From the NCBI GenBank assembly GCA_020628865.1, contig JAHDEJ010000005.1, positions 1 to 64,000 of the forward strand: a stretch of 64,000 nt of DNA, read 5' to 3'. A program made the translations under genes and the position numbers. The first letter of the stretch is position 1. Each line of letters opens with the position of its first letter. This document shows, in pieces, positions 8,704 through 16,900 of the stretch. Source of the stretch: Acidimicrobiales bacterium (lineage in GTDB: Bacteria; Actinomycetota; Acidimicrobiia; Acidimicrobiales; SHLQ01). The notes beneath the pieces are model-generated. The model was not told where the DNA came from. It saw only the letters and a program-made list of their open reading frames with translations, and did no database searches.

Positions 8704-9708
8704 ATGCCCGCGATTCATCAGGTCTTCCCGCTCGGACCCCAGTGGCCGACCATCGATCCGTTTCTCTTCTGCGCTCACCACGACGATGCCTACCCGCCCG
8801 GTGACGGCTCGCTGGCTCCGACGGCGTCACTCGAAGGCCGAGCCATCGGCCAGGACTTCAGCGGCAAGGACGGCTGGAGCATGTACCACGGCGCAACCGT
8901 GCCCGGGTTCCCCCAACACCCCCACCGCGGCTTCGAAACCATCACCTTCTGTCGGAAGGGACACATCGACCACAGCGACTCGCTCGGCGCCACTGCTCGC
9001 TTCGGCCGCGGTGACGTCCAGTGGATGACCGCAGGCAGCGGAGTCGTTCACGCCGAGATGTTCCCGCTCCTCCACACCGACGAAGGGAACCACACCGAAC
9101 TCTTCCAGGTGTGGCTCAACCTTCCAGCCGCCGACAAGATGGTCGACCCCTACTTCACGATGTTCTGGGCGGAGGACATTCCGCAGGTCGATCTCGGAAA
9201 CGGCGGCCGCATGACCGTGATCGCCGGCGAGTTCGACGGCCACATGCCACCGACCCCGCCACCCAACAGCTGGGCGTCACGGCCCGAAGCGGGTCTCGCG
9301 TTCTGGCACATCGTGCTCCCGGCCGGTGCCTCGTGGACCCTGCCGGCCACCGACCCCGACCGTGGCCGCATTCTCTACCTTTTCGAGGGCGACGAGCTCA
9401 CCGTCGACGGAGACACGGTCGAGGGAAGCAATGGGATGGTCCTCCAGCCGGACATGGACATCCCGCTCGTCGCCGGCGCAACCGACATCGAATGCCTCCT
9501 CCTGCAAGGACGCCCGATCGGTGAACCGGTGGCCCAGTACGGCCCCTTCGTCATGAACACGCGGGCCGAAATCCAGCAGGCCTTCGACGACTACCAGCGA
9601 ACGCAGTTCGGTGGCTGGCCCTGGCCGAACGACGACCCGACCCACACGCCGGACCAGGCCCGGTTCGCCATCCACGCCGACGGTCGAACCGAGTCACCTG
9701 CGAACTGA
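8704..9708 (+). CDS. Pirin family protein (bicupin)
   Basis: The 334-residue protein is a pirin-like bicupin. The N-terminal cupin has the metal-binding set in FPQHPHRGFETITFC (two His), SGVVHAE (His and Glu) around residues 62-117. The second cupin spans about 190-290 with RILYLFEGDELTV. Pirins are iron-binding proteins that in some bacteria act as quercetinases or as regulators of metabolic enzymes (family knowledge). Neighbours give no substrate clue: a secreted DUF1996 protein lies upstream and a DUF3179 lipoprotein convergent downstream. The length is a little above the usual 230-300 because of the extended C-terminal tail (WPWPNDDPTHTPDQARF). Confidence 0.88.
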   Translation: MPAIHQVFPLGPQWPTIDPFLFCAHHDDAYPPGDGSLAPTASLEGRAIGQDFSGKDGWSMYHGATVPGFPQHPHRGFETITFCRKGHIDHSDSLGATARFGRGDVQWMTAGSGVVHAEMFPLLHTDEGNHTELFQVWLNLPAADKMVDPYFTMFWAEDIPQVDLGNGGRMTVIAGEFDGHMPPTPPPNSWASRPEAGLAFWHIVLPAGASWTLPATDPDRGRILYLFEGDELTVDGDTVEGSNGMVLQPDMDIPLVAGATDIECLLLQGRPIGEPVAQYGPFVMNTRAEIQQAFDDYQRTQFGGWPWPNDDPTHTPDQARFAIHADGRTESPAN

Positions 9709-9727
9709 CATCGGCGCCTCGGCCGGA

Positions 9728-11209
9728 TCAGCTGGGCCAGAGCTCGGTGTCTGGTTGGAACTGCGACCACGCAAACCAGAACGCCTGATGTCCGCCCAGG
9801 TCGTTGCCGTCCGCATCGACTGCCCGGACGCCGCCGCCATCGAGCACCACGTGCACGTTCTCGAAGACGATGGACTCGCCGGCACGAAGGGCTTCGATCG
9901 CTGAGGCCACATGGAAGGCGACCGGTGTGCCGGATTCCGTGACGATCCCGAGCACGTCCTCCTGGACGGGCAGTCGTGGATCGACGTCGCCGATCGGGAA
10001 GATCGGGCCGTTGGCGTCGCGGTTGTTGCGGAAGTCGAAGTCCCGGCCGAGCGCCAGGTCCTCGACGAGCACGGTCGTATCGGGATGTGTGGCCTTCCAA
10101 TCGCCCCAGGTGGCGGTGACCACACCGGCTTGCGGCAGAACCAAACCGATCTCGGCCAGCGGGCCAGTCACCGCAGTGCCGAGGAACGTGTCGAAGACGG
10201 AGAACGTCTCCACGTCGTACATCACCTTGTTCGAACGGATGAGCAACCCGCTCGTCCGGAGGATGGGACGGTCGACGCCATCGGGAAGTTCGTCCGTGAA
10301 GTAGGCCTGAGCCGAGCCGCACAGCGTGCAGTACGGGATGCCGAGGTCCCGTCCGCCGAGGGTGTCGTTCACCATCTCGCGGACCTCCATGATCTGGCGC
10401 GGGTACGCCCGGGCCTCGCCGTTGACCTCGACGCCGAAGACGACGTCGTCGTCGTCCAGCCAGTCGGCCCCGGCCACATCGGTAACCTCGGGGTTGTCTG
10501 CGGCCGGGATGCAGTTGCACGGATCGTCCGTCGTGTCGTACGCACGGTCGTCGATGCGCACACCGCCCCAGGACACGTGGCGCCAATCGATGTCTCCTTC
10601 GACGAAGATCGCCTCCCACTCGGGAACGATCAGCGTGTAGATGCTGCGCTTGGCTTCCACGTAGTCCGGCGGCGCCGGGATGTCCCAGGCGATGAGGTGA
10701 TCCGTCACGTCGCCCCACGGATTGGCCAGCGAGATTTCGGTGCCGAGGAGGTCGCCGGCGCTGCGACCGAGTGACCCGGACAGATCCGGATCCTGCACGA
10801 TGCGAAGGAGATCGCTGATGAGCCAGGCGATCCGAACATCTCCGGAATCGACGATGGTCGACATCGCCTCGATCTGCTCGGTGAGCCACAGGCCGGTCAC
10901 CAGGTTCGGACCGAACACCGTGTCCACAGCTGCCTCCAGTTCGGCGCTGTACGGGCCGACCGGCGCCACGGGCGCCGGGCCAAAGTCGATCAGCTCACCC
11001 ACCGGCAACGAGGCCGGGTCGATCGATGCCGGCGGACCGGCTCCGGGTTCCGTCGAACGAATGACCCCGTCATCCACCGCTTCCACCGAATCGTCGGGCA
11101 CGGAGGTGGTCGTGTCGGACGCGGTCGAATCGGCAGCGCTGGAGCAGGCCGCGGCCAAGAGGGAAAGCGTCACGACGAGAGCGACGGAACGGGCAGGAGT
11201 GAAACGCAT
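9728..11209 (-). CDS. DUF3179 domain-containing lipoprotein
   Basis: The 493-residue protein begins with a lipoprotein signal (LSLLAAACSS, lipid-modified Cys at about residue 22) and a Ser/Thr-rich linker. The body carries the DUF3179 signature: ARAYPRQIMEVREMVND, then IPYCTLCGSAQAYF with the conserved CxxC-G around residue 295. The family is widespread in Actinobacteria and marine bacteria and has no proven function. Its CxxCG motif suggests metal or redox chemistry (inference). It has an extra N-terminal region of about 200 residues beyond the DUF3179 core. It is convergent with pirin and divergent from the DUF2231 membrane gene. The upstream region (11210-11303) is short. Confidence 0.85.
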   Translation of the reverse strand: MRFTPARSVALVVTLSLLAAACSSAADSTASDTTTSVPDDSVEAVDDGVIRSTEPGAGPPASIDPASLPVGELIDFGPAPVAPVGPYSAELEAAVDTVFGPNLVTGLWLTEQIEAMSTIVDSGDVRIAWLISDLLRIVQDPDLSGSLGRSAGDLLGTEISLANPWGDVTDHLIAWDIPAPPDYVEAKRSIYTLIVPEWEAIFVEGDIDWRHVSWGGVRIDDRAYDTTDDPCNCIPAADNPEVTDVAGADWLDDDDVVFGVEVNGEARAYPRQIMEVREMVNDTLGGRDLGIPYCTLCGSAQAYFTDELPDGVDRPILRTSGLLIRSNKVMYDVETFSVFDTFLGTAVTGPLAEIGLVLPQAGVVTATWGDWKATHPDTTVLVEDLALGRDFDFRNNRDANGPIFPIGDVDPRLPVQEDVLGIVTESGTPVAFHVASAIEALRAGESIVFENVHVVLDGGGVRAVDADGNDLGGHQAFWFAWSQFQPDTELWPS

Positions 11210-11303
11210 GCGTCCAGTGAAACCGACGCAGGACGACCATGCCGGCCGATGGCAGGTTCGTTAAGGAAAAGATCACACCGGTCGGCGGTGCTACGTTGCC
11301 CGC

Positions 11304-11801
11304 ATGGAACGCATCCTCGATCTCCCGGCTCACCCCCTGATGATCCACTTCCCCGCGGTGGCCATTCCGCTCCTCGGGCTCATGGCGCTCGCGCTCGTCG
11401 CCGTTCCACGGCTCCGGTCCCAATGGCGGCTGGTCATCATCGCCCTGTCGATCGCCGTCGTGGTCACCACGTTCCTCGCAGCGAGCAGCGGCCAGGCGCT
11501 GGCCGACGCGATCTCGTTCGGGCCGGAATACCTCGAACGGATCGACAACCACAAGACGCTCGGCGAGACCCTCCGGTTCTTCGTACTCGGATTGGGGATC
11601 ACCACGATCCTGCTCGCGACCGTCGGCTCGCCCGACCGGGACACGCCCATCAGTGGCCCGCCCGCCATGGTGCTCAACGTGTTGGTCGTCGCCTTCGCGA
11701 TCCTGTCTGTCGTGTGGGCGTTCCGGACCGGTCACGAGGGCGCGAGGATTCACTGGGAGGGAATTCTCCCCGAGGACGCATCCGCCCAAGTCATCAACTG
11801 A
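11304..11801 (+). CDS. DUF2231-like membrane protein
   Basis: The 165-residue protein has about four transmembrane segments: residues 14-35 (IHFPAVAIPLLGLMALALV), 42-60, about 92-110 and 120-142. The first contains the HPLMIHFP motif typical of DUF2231 membrane proteins, where the histidines are conserved and have been suggested to bind heme or metal (inference). It lies immediately upstream of a cytochrome c lipoprotein gene in the same direction (56-base gap), which supports an electron-transfer context. Confidence 0.8.
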   Translation: MERILDLPAHPLMIHFPAVAIPLLGLMALALVAVPRLRSQWRLVIIALSIAVVVTTFLAASSGQALADAISFGPEYLERIDNHKTLGETLRFFVLGLGITTILLATVGSPDRDTPISGPPAMVLNVLVVAFAILSVVWAFRTGHEGARIHWEGILPEDASAQVIN

Positions 11802-11856
11802 CGCGACCGACGGGTCGATGATGACTAGGGTTTTCACATCGCATCCGGAGGGACCC

Positions 11857-12279
11857 ATGCACACGTCAAACCGCATTCGAAGCTTCATCGCCGCCATCGT
11901 GATCGCCGTGGTGGCCACCGCCTGCGGGGGTGACAGCAGCGAAACCACAACCGAGTCCACGGCTGCAGAGACCACGGCAGCACCCGAGACCACCGCCGCC
12001 CCCGACACGACGGCAGCACCGGAAACCACCGCCGCCGGCCCCGCTGACGGCATGGCCGTCTACGAAGCGAACTGCGCCCGGTGCCATGGCAGCGACGGAT
12101 CCGGAGGCCGTGGTCCGAGCCTGCAGGGCATCGCCGATGAGCAGCCCGACCCCGCCGATGCCATCGCCCAGACGACAAACGGCGGACGGGGCATGCCGTC
12201 GTTCGGCGACAAGCTCACCGAAGAAGAGATCGTCGCGGCGGTCGATTACCTCCGCGAAGCCTTCCCCGCCGCCAGCTGA
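11857..12279 (+). CDS. Cytochrome c family lipoprotein (monoheme)
   Basis: The 140-residue protein has a lipoprotein signal (IAVVATACGG, Cys about residue 23) and a low-complexity Thr/Ala/Pro/Glu spacer made of repeated TTAAPE units (about 30-60). A cytochrome c domain follows with heme motif CARCH at about residues 71-75 and a likely axial Met in GRGMPSFGDK. It resembles class I cytochrome c (COG2010/cytochrome c6-like) anchored outside the membrane. ATG 11857 is preceded by GGAGG 5 nt upstream, so earlier in-frame starts overlapping the membrane gene were rejected. Its partner reductase or oxidase is not in the window. Confidence 0.88.
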   Translation: MHTSNRIRSFIAAIVIAVVATACGGDSSETTTESTAAETTAAPETTAAPDTTAAPETTAAGPADGMAVYEANCARCHGSDGSGGRGPSLQGIADEQPDPADAIAQTTNGGRGMPSFGDKLTEEEIVAAVDYLREAFPAAS

Positions 12280-12317
12280 CGCAGGTCGCCCACCTCCGGT
12301 CCCGTACGATCGGCGAG

Positions 12318-13790
12318 GTGAACGGCAACCTTTTCGAACTCCTCCGATCCCGGTGGGCCAGCGCGCCCGACCAGGCGTTTCTTCGGGCGCCATCCGGCCC
12401 GACGATGAGCTACGGCGACATCGACGACCGCTCGGCACGCATGGCAACGGTGCTCCTCTCCATGGGCGTCAATCCCGGCGATCGGGTCATGGTGCAGGCT
12501 CCGAAGTCGGTCGACGGTGTTGCCCTCTATCTGGCGTCGCTGCGAATCGGCGCGGTGTACGTGCCGCTCAACACGGCATACGTCGACGGTGAAGTCTCGT
12601 TCTTCGTCACCGACGCAGAACCGGCCGTCTTCATCTGCGAACGGACGCCGGGCTTCGAGATGCCCGAGGGCACCAGCGTCCTCTCGCCCGAAGATCTCGG
12701 ACAGCGAGCCGACCAGGCGACGCCGACCACCGCCGTCGTCACGCGTCTCGCCGACGACCTCGCCGCGATGCTGTACACCTCCGGCACCACCGGCCGGTCG
12801 AAGGGGGCGATGCTCAGCCACGCCAACCTGACCTCCAACGCCATCACCCTGCACCAGATCTGGCGATTCGAACCGGGCGACGTCCTCCTCCACACGCTGC
12901 CGATCTTCCACGTGCACGGTCTCTTCGTTGCCCTGCACACCGCCATCCTCAACCGAAGCGAAGTCATCTTTCTCGATCGCTATTCGGTCGACGCGGTCCT
13001 CTCCCACCTCTCCGAGAGCACCGTCATGATGGGCGTGCCGACCCACTACATCCGTCTGCTCGACGATCCCCGATTCACGGCGGACCACTGCGCCACGATG
13101 CGGCTGTTCACCTCCGGGTCTGCACCGATGACCGAACCCGTGCATGAAGCCTTCACCGAACGAACGGGCCACCACATCCTCGAGCGCTACGGGATGACCG
13201 AAGGCGGCATGATGATCTCCAACCCGTACGAAGGTGCACGCGTGCCCGGAACGGTCGGATTCCCGCTCCCCGGCGTGCACGTGCGAATCCGCAACGAAGC
13301 CGGCGAACTCTGCGGACCCGGCGAGACCGGCGTGTTGGAGGTCGCCGGGCCGAACATGTTCGCCGGCTACTGGCGACTCCCGGAACGCACCGAAGCCGAG
13401 CACCGAGACGACGGCTTCTTCATCACCGGCGACGTCGGGTTCGCCGATGCCGAGGGTCGAGTCACCCTCGAAGGCCGGTCGAGCGACATGATCATCACGG
13501 GTGGCCTCAACGTGTACCCCCGGGAACTCGAGCTCGTCATCGATGCCGTTGTCGGGGTGAAGGAGTCCGCCGTGGTCGGGCTGCCACATCCGGACTTCGG
13601 TGAAACGCCGGTCGCCGTGATCGTCGCCGAAGGCTCAGCGATCGACCTCGAGAACGTGCACGCGGCCCTCGACGCGGCGGTCGCCCGATTCAAACATCCC
13701 CATCGCTTCGAGATCGTCGACGAACTCCCCCGCAACGCCATGGGCAAGGTGCAAAAGAGCGTGTTGCGAGAGCGCCTGGCCGCAACCTGA
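12318..13790 (+). CDS. matB: Malonyl-CoA synthetase-like acyl-CoA ligase (MatB type)
   Basis: The 490-residue protein is an ANL-superfamily adenylate-forming enzyme. Motifs in order are LYTSGTTGRSKGAMLSH (P-loop A3, about residue 155), LPIFHVHGLFVALHTA, RYGMTEGG (A5, about 290), GDVGFADAEG, GRSSDMIITGGLNVYPRELE (A8, about 385-404) and NAMGKVQK with the catalytic Lys near the C-terminus. The FHVHGLFVALHTA, MGVPTHYIRLL and PGTVGFPLPGV blocks match malonyl-CoA synthetases, which activate malonate (or methylmalonate) with ATP and CoA. The start is GTG 12318, with GGCGAGG just before it. No malonate transporter or decarboxylase is adjacent, so the substrate is inferred from similarity only. Confidence 0.85.
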   Translation: MNGNLFELLRSRWASAPDQAFLRAPSGPTMSYGDIDDRSARMATVLLSMGVNPGDRVMVQAPKSVDGVALYLASLRIGAVYVPLNTAYVDGEVSFFVTDAEPAVFICERTPGFEMPEGTSVLSPEDLGQRADQATPTTAVVTRLADDLAAMLYTSGTTGRSKGAMLSHANLTSNAITLHQIWRFEPGDVLLHTLPIFHVHGLFVALHTAILNRSEVIFLDRYSVDAVLSHLSESTVMMGVPTHYIRLLDDPRFTADHCATMRLFTSGSAPMTEPVHEAFTERTGHHILERYGMTEGGMMISNPYEGARVPGTVGFPLPGVHVRIRNEAGELCGPGETGVLEVAGPNMFAGYWRLPERTEAEHRDDGFFITGDVGFADAEGRVTLEGRSSDMIITGGLNVYPRELELVIDAVVGVKESAVVGLPHPDFGETPVAVIVAEGSAIDLENVHAALDAAVARFKHPHRFEIVDELPRNAMGKVQKSVLRERLAAT

Positions 13791-13844
13791 CCGATCTGTG
13801 CCCCGATCCCTCAACTCCGGTGGACCCAGGCCGATCAGCACGGT

Positions 13845-14219
13845 GTGGAACGTCGCATCGCCCGTCGGTTCAGCACCGACTCCATCCTGGAAATCTGGGT
13901 CCCGAAGAAGGGCATCCTCGGGCGCTCCAAAACGGCCGAACTTCCTGCGCGAGACCTGTCGGTCTTCGGTGCGTCGATCTACGTGTCGAAGTCCGACGGC
14001 ATCCGCAAAGGTCAGGTCGTCCAGGTGACGATCGACGGCGCATCGACCAGCGCCATCGTCCGAAACGAGCACACCGAAGCCAACAACCGGATGCGGTGCG
14101 GCATCGAGTTCATACAGCCGTCGGATGCCTTCCTGGCCATCACCGGTCGGATCATCAACGAAGTTCGAAGCTCGGGGGGAGAACGCGTCTCCGAAGAGCT
14201 CTGGCTTCGAAGCGCCTGA
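13845..14219 (+). CDS. PilZ-like domain protein, copy 1
   Basis: The 124-residue soluble protein begins at GTG 13845 with an RRxxRR-type stretch (MERRIARRFS). Further on it has RDLSVFGASIYV (like the D-x-S-x-x-G PilZ core) and a CGIEFIQP strand. The pattern of an Arg-rich N-terminal turn plus D-L-S-x-x-G-A is the c-di-GMP binding layout of PilZ domains. The assignment is tentative because I rely on the motif only. The next gene encodes a diverged paralogue. A c-di-GMP turnover enzyme is present elsewhere in the window (33941-35956). Confidence 0.55.
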   Translation: MERRIARRFSTDSILEIWVPKKGILGRSKTAELPARDLSVFGASIYVSKSDGIRKGQVVQVTIDGASTSAIVRNEHTEANNRMRCGIEFIQPSDAFLAITGRIINEVRSSGGERVSEELWLRSA

Positions 14220-14292
14220 TCTGGGTCAACACGCCCAGCCCCGAGCACGATTTCCCATCAAGAATTCGTTCGGGAGCGTCGTTCATTCTCAT

Positions 14293-14712
14293 GTGAATGC
14301 CCTGAGAACCTTCGACTACCTCGACCGGCCCACCATTTCGGTCTGGTTGCCGTCCCCCCAGATTCGCCGCCGCGCCGTTCGGTTGACCACACCGATGACC
14401 GAGCTGAGCCGCACCACCGCAGCGCTCAATCTCGACTCCACCCACGAGCTGCGGCTCCACCAGATGGTCCGGGTACAGATCGGCGCCGCCAGCACGGCCG
14501 CATCCGTCGTGAACATCGAATCCAGCCGCATGACCGATGAGACCCGCTACGAGATCCGGTTCGAGAACACGACACCGTCCTTCGCCCGCGCCGTGGCCGA
14601 AGCACTCGGTGAAGCCACGATGACCTCGCTCACCGGGCGAACGAACGCCACGACTATGCGGGACCAGCCGGTCGAAGACGACGTGGTCGTGCACGAAGTC
14701 AACGCCGCCTGA
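14293..14712 (+). CDS. PilZ-like domain protein, copy 2 (diverged paralogue)
   Basis: The 139-residue protein resembles its upstream neighbour in layout: a beta-rich core with TELSRTTAALNL aligned to the RDLSVFGASIYV block, and YEIRFENTTPSFARAVAEALGE aligned to CGIEFIQPSDAFLAITGRI. The N-terminal RRxxRR c-di-GMP turn is not clearly kept (LDRPTISVWLPSPQIRRRAVRL), so ligand binding may be lost. The start is uncertain; GTG 14293 removes a stretch that overlaps the upstream gene. The tandem arrangement indicates a duplication. Function is inferred only from the weak PilZ resemblance. Confidence 0.5.
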   Translation: MNALRTFDYLDRPTISVWLPSPQIRRRAVRLTTPMTELSRTTAALNLDSTHELRLHQMVRVQIGAASTAASVVNIESSRMTDETRYEIRFENTTPSFARAVAEALGEATMTSLTGRTNATTMRDQPVEDDVVVHEVNAA

Positions 14713-14766
14713 TCGACCCAGCCGCGACCAGCTGAAGCGGTTCCCGGAGCGATACCGTCGGAGCCC

Positions 14767-15579
14767 ATGTGGTTGCCGTGGGAGTACGCACTCGTACTCG
14801 TCGTCGTCTTCGCGGTGTTCTCCCGGCAGATCCGGGCCACTCGGCCGCGCCTTGGCGCCGTCGCCGGTGAGGCGGCAATCGTCTCGGTGCTCTACAGCCT
14901 CTGGCAACTCGCCGGGCAACTCTCCCTGCTCGGCATCGAGCGGGCCCTCGAGCGGGGCGCATGGCTGTGGGACCTGGAACGCACGCTCCGGCTCCCCAAC
15001 GAACAGGTCTGGCAGGCGGCGATGATTCCCCACTCCCTGTGGACGCAGGCCGCCAACCTCTATTACGCCATCGCCCATGTTCCGGCGATGGGCCTCTTCC
15101 TCGTCTGGTCGTTCCTGCGGCACGGCGCGTCCTATCGCACCTGGCGCAACACGCTGGCGCTCGTCACCGGAATGTGTCTGCTCATCCAACTCATCCCGGT
15201 GGCACCACCACGCCTCACCGACAAGACCGGCATGATCGACACCGGGCTTGCCTACGGTCAATCCGTCTACGGCACCCTCGGGCGAGGCATCGCCGGACAA
15301 CTCCAGGCGATGCCGTCCATCCACGTTGCCTGGGCAGCCCTCATCGGCTGGGCGGCATGGGAAATCTCCGACAGCCGCTGGCGCTGGCTGGGGCCCATGC
15401 ACTTCGCCCTCACCTTTCTCGTGGTCGCACTGACCGGCAACCACTACTGGCTCGACGGCATCGTGGCCATGGTCCTGCTCGTTCCGGCCCGCTACCTCGG
15501 CGCGGCAATCGTTCGATGGACCGACGACCTTCGCAGGCCCGCCCCCGTCGCCGCGGAACCCGAACCCGTTCACACATGA
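14767..15579 (+). CDS. PAP2-superfamily membrane phosphatase (PAP2_3 type)
   Basis: The 270-residue integral membrane protein has about six hydrophobic segments, beginning at residues 5-20. The phosphatase signatures are LQAMPSIHVAWAAL (about 180-194, motif C2 with catalytic His) and LTGNHYWLDGIVAM (about 220-234, motif C3 with His and Asp). This form (PAP2_3, inositolphosphotransferase Aur1/Ipt1-like) is common in actinobacteria and acts on lipid phosphates at the membrane. Its stop overlaps the start of the NamZ gene by ATGA, so the two are translationally coupled. A shared cell-envelope role is inferred. Confidence 0.87.
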   Translation: MWLPWEYALVLVVVFAVFSRQIRATRPRLGAVAGEAAIVSVLYSLWQLAGQLSLLGIERALERGAWLWDLERTLRLPNEQVWQAAMIPHSLWTQAANLYYAIAHVPAMGLFLVWSFLRHGASYRTWRNTLALVTGMCLLIQLIPVAPPRLTDKTGMIDTGLAYGQSVYGTLGRGIAGQLQAMPSIHVAWAALIGWAAWEISDSRWRWLGPMHFALTFLVVALTGNHYWLDGIVAMVLLVPARYLGAAIVRWTDDLRRPAPVAAEPEPVHT

Positions 15580-16895
15580 CCACGGGTCTGCTCGCCGGCA
15601 TCACGGCGGCGTTGCTCCTGACCGCCTGCGCCAGCAGCCCTGAACCCACGGCGACGATCGAAGCACCCATCACGCCGGTCACGACCACGACCGTGCCCCA
15701 GCGATCGATCGGCGAAGTCGCAACCACGACGAGCTCGACGGCTGCGCCATCAGCGCTTCAGACCGGTGCCGAGCGCATGGCGGCCGACGACTTTGCTGCA
15801 TGGGATGGGCTACGGGTCGGGTTGATCGTCCACACGAACTCGACCGTGGACGGTCGCCACCTCGCCGACCTCGTCGCCGAGAGCGAGAACGTGGAGCTCG
15901 GTGCCCTGTTCGGTCCCGAACATGGGGTTCGTGGAAACGCCGGCGCAGGCGAAGCGGTCGCGGACGACGTCGACAGCACCGGCGTTCCGATCCACAGTCT
16001 GTACGGGGACACCAGGAGCCCCACTCCCGAAATGCTCGACCAACTGGATCTGCTCGTCTACGACCTCCAGGACGTCGGAGTCCGTTGGTTCACCTACATC
16101 TCCACCCTCGGCCTTGCGATGCAGGCGGCCGCAGCAAACGATGTGCCGTTCGTGGTGCTCGAGCGACCGAACCCCCTCGGCCGTACCGCCACCGCCGGCG
16201 CCGTACGGGATCCCGATGTCGAGTCGTTCATCGCCCCGTATCCGATCGCCGACGTGTACGGCCTCACGTCGGCAGAACTGGCGCAGGCGATCGTCGGTGA
16301 AGGCTGGATCGATGGCGTGGCAGAGCTCGATCTTCGGATCGTGACCATGGAAGGTTGGGAACCGACCGCTCGTTGGCCCGACCTGAATCGCGACTGGGTC
16401 GCTCCGAGCCCCTCGCTGACAACGGTGGACTCCGCCCTGCTCTATCCGGCCACGGTGCTCTTCGAAGCAACCACGGTCTCCCTCGGCCGCGGCACCGACA
16501 ACGCCTTCACCCGCTTCGGATCACCCAACATGGATGCCGCCGCAATCGCCGACGAGCTCTCGGCGCGAAACCTTCCGGGTGTCGCTTTTCGGGCAATCGA
16601 GTTCACGGCACCGGTCGACCCTCATGCCGGCCAGACGGTCCAGGCGGTCCAGATCGACGTCGTCGACCACCGAACCCTCGACCCGGCACCACTCGGAATC
16701 CATCTTCTCGACGCTGTGCTGCGGATCGAGGGAGCGGACGTCCTCGACCGACCGGACTTTCTTGATCTCCTTGCGGGAGGACCCGGTCTACGAACCGCAC
16801 TCCTCGACCAAATCGACGCAACGACGATCATCGCCGAGCGAGCGATCGAAGGCCGCGAGTTTGCGACGGCGATGGCTCCGTACCTTCTGCACTGA
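15576..16895 (+). CDS. namZ: NamZ-like exo-beta-N-acetylmuramidase lipoprotein (DUF1343)
   Basis: The 439-residue protein starts with a lipoprotein signal (AALLLTACASS, lipid Cys about residue 18) and a Thr-rich linker. The DUF1343 domain follows with LFGPEHGVRG (about 110), LVYDLQDVGVRWFTYIS (about 155) and VVLERPNPLG (about 190). DUF1343 members such as B. subtilis NamZ release terminal MurNAc from peptidoglycan during recycling (family knowledge). Lipid anchoring suggests action outside the membrane. ATG 15576 overlaps the PAP2 gene stop (ATGA). In the reading track the frame is open much further upstream, but that part is antisense or out of frame with PAP2. Confidence 0.87.
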   Translation: MTTGLLAGITAALLLTACASSPEPTATIEAPITPVTTTTVPQRSIGEVATTTSSTAAPSALQTGAERMAADDFAAWDGLRVGLIVHTNSTVDGRHLADLVAESENVELGALFGPEHGVRGNAGAGEAVADDVDSTGVPIHSLYGDTRSPTPEMLDQLDLLVYDLQDVGVRWFTYISTLGLAMQAAAANDVPFVVLERPNPLGRTATAGAVRDPDVESFIAPYPIADVYGLTSAELAQAIVGEGWIDGVAELDLRIVTMEGWEPTARWPDLNRDWVAPSPSLTTVDSALLYPATVLFEATTVSLGRGTDNAFTRFGSPNMDAAAIADELSARNLPGVAFRAIEFTAPVDPHAGQTVQAVQIDVVDHRTLDPAPLGIHLLDAVLRIEGADVLDRPDFLDLLAGGPGLRTALLDQIDATTIIAERAIEGREFATAMAPYLLH

Positions 16896-16900
16896 CGCCG

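Noticed and set aside
6836-8830. Long minus-strand open frame continuous with the methyltransferase gene
   Set aside because: It is antisense to the well-supported DUF1996/RTX gene; the Gly/Asp-rich product mirrors the RTX repeat codons. Only the last 221 residues (6170-6835) are a real gene.
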